43,398 nt of DNA from contig DIUT01000009.1 in assembly GCA_002423105.1 (NCBI GenBank), positions 12,787 through 56,184 on the forward strand, written 5' to 3'. Position numbers and translations under genes: made by a program. The DNA comes from Geobacter sp. UBA6151. GTDB lineage: Bacteria; Desulfobacterota; Desulfuromonadia; Geobacterales; Pseudopelobacteraceae. Positions 41,670-43,398 of this stretch are shown piece after piece. The notes under the pieces were generated by a model. It ran no database searches and had not been told where the DNA came from. It saw only the letters and a program-made list of their open reading frames with translations. Within the stretch, counting starts at the first letter, position 1, and each line of letters starts with the position of its first letter.

Positions 41670-41683
41670 GCAACTAGTGTGCC
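41670..41683 (-). promoter_or_regulatory. Predicted sigma-54 promoter P3 (ten-gene leftward unit)
   Basis: Minus strand TGGCACACTAGTTGC, the best match in the window to TGGCAC-N5-TTGC, with GG and GC 12 bases apart. The 5' leader to the small membrane protein is about 85 bases. All ten genes from 41574 to 31554 follow with gaps of 70 bases or less. Confidence 0.8.
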
Positions 41684-41780
41684 AGTGAATGACTGCGGAT
41701 ATTGATGATGTAATTGATTGATTATAAAGGAGAAATCAGACGAAAAGCTGCGGGGCAACGAGAAACAAATCAGTGGATTC

Positions 41781-41807
41781 TGTCATATATAAAATAACTG
41801 CCATATA
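41781..41807 (-). promoter_or_regulatory. Putative enhancer-binding site for P3
   Basis: Plus-strand block with TCATATAT and AATAACTGCCATATA; CTGCC starts 115 bases upstream of P3. Includes TATAT-N12-ATATA. Matches the P1 and P2 blocks. Confidence 0.7.
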
Positions 41808-41873
41808 GGATGGGTTTGAAATGCGGCCCTGGGTAGGATCGCAACAATCGCAAATATTACAGTAATACTTCTT

Positions 41874-41904
41874 TGAAATGATATCACCAAATGTTATCAT
41901 TTCA
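41874..41904 (+). promoter_or_regulatory. hicAB operator palindrome overlapping the start region
   Basis: TGAAATGATATCA-CCAAA-TGTTATCATTTCA: 13-base arms with one mismatch, ending 2 bases before the hicA ATG at 41907. No Shine-Dalgarno is visible there. Likely bound by HicB's ribbon-helix-helix domain, repressing transcription and, if the stem forms in RNA, hicA translation. Confidence 0.7.
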
Positions 41905-41906
41905 CC

Positions 41907-42161
41907 ATGAACAGCAAACACCGAAAAACGCTTGAAGCCATATTCAATAACCCTGTAAACGGAAATATCGAATGGGCAAGGATAGAAGCGTTGCTCGTTG
42001 CCGTAGGTTGTACAGTGGTTGAAGGGTCCGGTTCTTCCGTCACTTTTGAAAAACAGGGAAAACGCGCATATTTTCACCGCCCCCATCCGCAAAAGGAATC
42101 ATTACGGTACAGAGTGACAGACACTCGACATTTTCTCGAAGCTATCGGAGTAAAGCCATGA
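41907..42161 (+). CDS. hicA: HicA-family toxin
   Basis: 84 residues, dsRBD-like fold expected. HicA cleaves mRNA when free. The N-terminus HRKTLEAIFNNPVNGNIEWARIEALLVAVG is typical. In the usual active-site segment GSH, this protein has EGSGSSVTF, while a His-rich HRPHP follows (about residues 58-62). This matches a known HicA variant group, so the catalytic His may lie elsewhere. It overlaps hicB by 4 bases (ATGA). Toxin first, antitoxin second, is the standard hic order. Confidence 0.88.
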   Translation: MNSKHRKTLEAIFNNPVNGNIEWARIEALLVAVGCTVVEGSGSSVTFEKQGKRAYFHRPHPQKESLRYRVTDTRHFLEAIGVKP

Positions 42162-42550
42162 ACACCATAAAATACAAAGGATATGCCGCCCGCATAGAGT
42201 TTGACGCCGACGACCGGATTTTTGTCGGACATCTGGCAGGGATACGTGACATCGTTGGATTTCACGGGTCATCCGTTGAAGAACTTGAAAATGCCTTCCA
42301 TGAAGCGGTTGATGATTATCTTGCTGCGTGCGCCAAGCTAGGACAAAAGCCTCACGCTCCCGCGTCCGGAAAGGTCTTGTTGCGTATTCCTCCCGAAGTT
42401 CACTCCGCTGCAATCATGGCCGCCGAGAGCGAGGGCAAAAGCCTTAACCAATGGGCGGCTCACGTTTTAGAGGAAGCCGTGCAGTATTTACAGGTTGTTG
42501 AAAAACAGCCATCTCGCCGCCGTCCTCGAAACCCACCTTGTGCGGCGTAG
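42158..42550 (+). CDS. hicB: HicB-family antitoxin, C-terminus replaced by a MITE
   Basis: 130 residues. The partial RNase H fold (about 1-70: YAARIEFDADDRIFVGHLAGIRDIVGFHG, LENAFHEAVDDYLAAC) neutralises HicA. A ribbon-helix-helix region follows (about 75-111: GKVLLRIPPEVHSAAIMAAESEGKSLNQWA), which should bind the palindrome at 41874. From codon 112 the sequence (QVVEKQPSRRRPRNPPCAA) is encoded by the inverted-repeat element at 42491-42613 and is unlike the family, so the native stop was displaced by the insertion. The antitoxin may still work because both domains are intact. Confidence 0.88.
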   Translation: MNTIKYKGYAARIEFDADDRIFVGHLAGIRDIVGFHGSSVEELENAFHEAVDDYLAACAKLGQKPHAPASGKVLLRIPPEVHSAAIMAAESEGKSLNQWAAHVLEEAVQYLQVVEKQPSRRRPRNPPCAA

Positions 42551-42613
42551 CGCTGCTACGCCTCCGCGGGGCTTTCTCCGGGTGCGACGATCTGACTATT
42601 TTTGAACAACCTG
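42491..42613. mobile_element. MITE-like element with 15-bp terminal inverted repeats
   Basis: Left end CAGGTTGTTGAAAAA and right end TTTTTGAACAACCTG match as inverted repeats in 14 of 15 positions. The flanking inner sequences (CAGCCATCTCGCCG and its counterpart GCGACGATCTGACTA) also pair partly. A central stem GCGTAGC-GCT-GCTACGC is present. No transposase, 123 bp in all. It overlaps the 3' end of hicB. Confidence 0.8.
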
Positions 42614-42677
42614 GGCTTTTCAACACCTGTTAAGCCTGGAAAATTGTAGGATTGGTTATGGTGAGGAGACCGAGGTA

Positions 42678-42953
42678 CTACCGGTAAACCTCGTCATGGC
42701 TGCCAATGTCAAGCAGGATGATCTCATGATCGCTGATCAGAAGAGTCAGGGTAATGCGGTATGAATAGGTCAGTCTGACGGCATGGCATCCGGAAAGTTT
42801 GCCGGTGAGTTGATGAAGGCCAAGGCCCGGCTGAAACGGGTCCTGTTGCAGAGCGCTGACAGTCGCGGCAAAACGAGGTTTAAGATCAGGGTGTTTCCTG
42901 AAGAACCTTCTTGCCTGGCGGATAAACTTTTCGGAGGTGGTAACGCTGAACAT
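42678..42953 (-). CDS. RelE/YafQ-type mRNA interferase toxin
   Basis: About 91 residues, RelE/ParE superfamily. It opens FSVTTSEKFIRQARRFFRKHPDLK and has LTGKLSGCHAVRLTYSYRITL, then ILLDIGSHDEVYR at the end, matching the YafQ/RelE-StbE group with a C-terminal His in SHDEVY. ATG 42953 has GGAG 7 bases upstream; a GTG at 42959 would overlap the antitoxin stop by 4 bases. Its antitoxin partner is immediately upstream. Confidence 0.88.
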   Translation of the reverse strand: MFSVTTSEKFIRQARRFFRKHPDLKPRFAATVSALQQDPFQPGLGLHQLTGKLSGCHAVRLTYSYRITLTLLISDHEIILLDIGSHDEVYR

Positions 42954-42955
42954 GC

Positions 42956-43225
42956 TCACTCTCCGTCAAGGTCAAGCGCCTTCAGCAGTTCATCAGCAGA
43001 GGCAAATTTTCGTACCCGTCCCGCCTTAACATCCTCAAGTGATGCCTTCACCCGAGCAACATACGCCTCCTCGGCATCGGCCACCATTTCCTGATAACGC
43101 GCCTCACTAAGTATCACGTACTCGGGTCGGTTGTTACGAATGACATGCACGTCACCCTGTGCGATCAGCCCGTCAACCGCTGCAATACCGCGTCGTTTCA
43201 GTTCCTGAGCAGGGATGGTATTCAT
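42956..43225 (-). CDS. Phd/YefM-type antitoxin
   Basis: 89 residues. The N-terminal domain TIPAQELKRRGIAAVDGLI then VHVIRNNRPEYVILSEARYQEM is the Phd/YefM DNA-binding fold; the C-terminal tail (about 55-89) would wrap the toxin. AAGGAG precedes the ATG. Antitoxin precedes toxin with essentially no gap, as usual. The perfect palindrome just upstream is its likely operator. Confidence 0.9.
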   Translation of the reverse strand: MNTIPAQELKRRGIAAVDGLIAQGDVHVIRNNRPEYVILSEARYQEMVADAEEAYVARVKASLEDVKAGRVRKFASADELLKALDLDGE

Positions 43226-43237
43226 TCTCGGACTCCT

Positions 43238-43261
43238 TCAGGTACTTTATTAAGTACCTGA
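43238..43261 (-). promoter_or_regulatory. Phd-type antitoxin operator
   Basis: Perfect palindrome TCAGGTACTT-TATT-AAGTACCTGA, 10-base arms, ending 12 bases before the antitoxin ATG. Its position over the promoter/leader suits autorepression by the toxin-antitoxin complex. Confidence 0.75.
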
Positions 43262-43312
43262 TAGTGTGCCACAGTTGATAGTGAGCGGCAATAGAGTTTT
43301 TTGAAGATGCAG

Positions 43313-43338
43313 AAAAGGCGGCCCTTTGGCCGCCTTTT
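43313..43338. terminator. Hairpin near the right edge
   Basis: Perfect 11-bp stem AAAAGGCGGCC-CTTT-GGCCGCCTTTT, followed by GAATTAA; same family as 8823-8847. With A/T runs on both sides it can act in both directions. The gene it serves (rightward or a leftward one outside the window) is not visible. Confidence 0.75.
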
Positions 43339-43398
43339 GAATTAAATATGCTGTCCCTCTTTAATGTATGGGGAATCCACACCCCGGTTGTTGACCGG

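Noticed and set aside
43254..43272. TAGTGTGCC near the Phd operator, similar to the P3 core
   Set aside because: The GCAA half (TTGC on the minus strand) is missing, so it is not a sigma-54 promoter.

Overview
The window reads as chromosome of an anaerobic or microaerophilic, motile Gram-negative bacterium. The best guess is a Geobacter-like member of the Desulfuromonadia (Geobacterales). This rests on gene content only: several near-identical methyl-accepting chemotaxis proteins, an A-type flavodiiron protein, a desulforedoxin-like miniprotein, lipoproteins, and predicted sigma-54 promoters. No rRNA, tRNA or CRISPR array was seen.

Layout. 1-4.4 kb: chemotaxis genes (the 3' end of one MCP, a CheW, a complete MCP) interrupted by a leftward MarR-regulator/CMD-lipoprotein pair. 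4.5-8.8 kb: a MerR-domain methyltransferase with a small upstream gene that is a stand-alone copy of its linker domain, a decayed MCP fragment, a lipase-like hydrolase, and a divergent flavoprotein/HxlR regulator pair. From 7.7 to 41.6 kb almost every gene lies on the minus strand. 8.9-13.3 kb: a sulfur module (ETHE1-like persulfide dioxygenase-rhodanese fusion, two YeeE/YedE thiosulfate-type transporters, a SulP permease). 13.4-23.9 kb: stress and oxygen-defence genes (PPK2, YihY/BrkB membrane protein, baeRF-like protein, flavodiiron protein, FAD-Rieske oxidoreductase, desulforedoxin, glycine-zipper protein, a broken hemerythrin gene, a set of small membrane-anchored proteins, and a large catalase led by a 34-residue membrane peptide). 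24.0-31.2 kb: a carbohydrate operon (GH57/DUF3536 protein, TreZ, glycogen debranching enzyme, EEP-family hydrolase). 31.5-41.6 kb: a tightly overlapping five-gene cassette (UbiG-like methyltransferase, Fe-S/FAD oxidase, thioester-reductase-like SDR, ABC exporter, radical SAM protein). It follows DUF1003, a small Cys protein, OsmC, a CoA-disulfide-reductase-like enzyme and a small membrane protein. 41.9-43.3 kb: HicAB and a RelE/Phd-type toxin-antitoxin pair in opposite orientations.

Main discovery. Three leftward sigma-54-type promoters share the core GGCA(C/T)-N2-TAG-TTGC. They stand before the catalase unit, the carbohydrate operon and the ten-gene unit ending in the radical SAM gene. Each has a closely similar block of about 26 bp, centred on CTGCCA, 113-116 bp upstream, as expected for one enhancer-binding-protein site. 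This links catalase, trehalose/glycogen metabolism and an unassigned biosynthesis/export cassette into one predicted RpoN regulon. The activator itself is not in the window.

Other points include several clear palindromic operators (MarR, HxlR, HicAB, Phd), recurrent GC-rich terminator hairpins, two related small intergenic inverted-repeat elements, and a 123-bp MITE-like element that supplies the last 19 codons of hicB.
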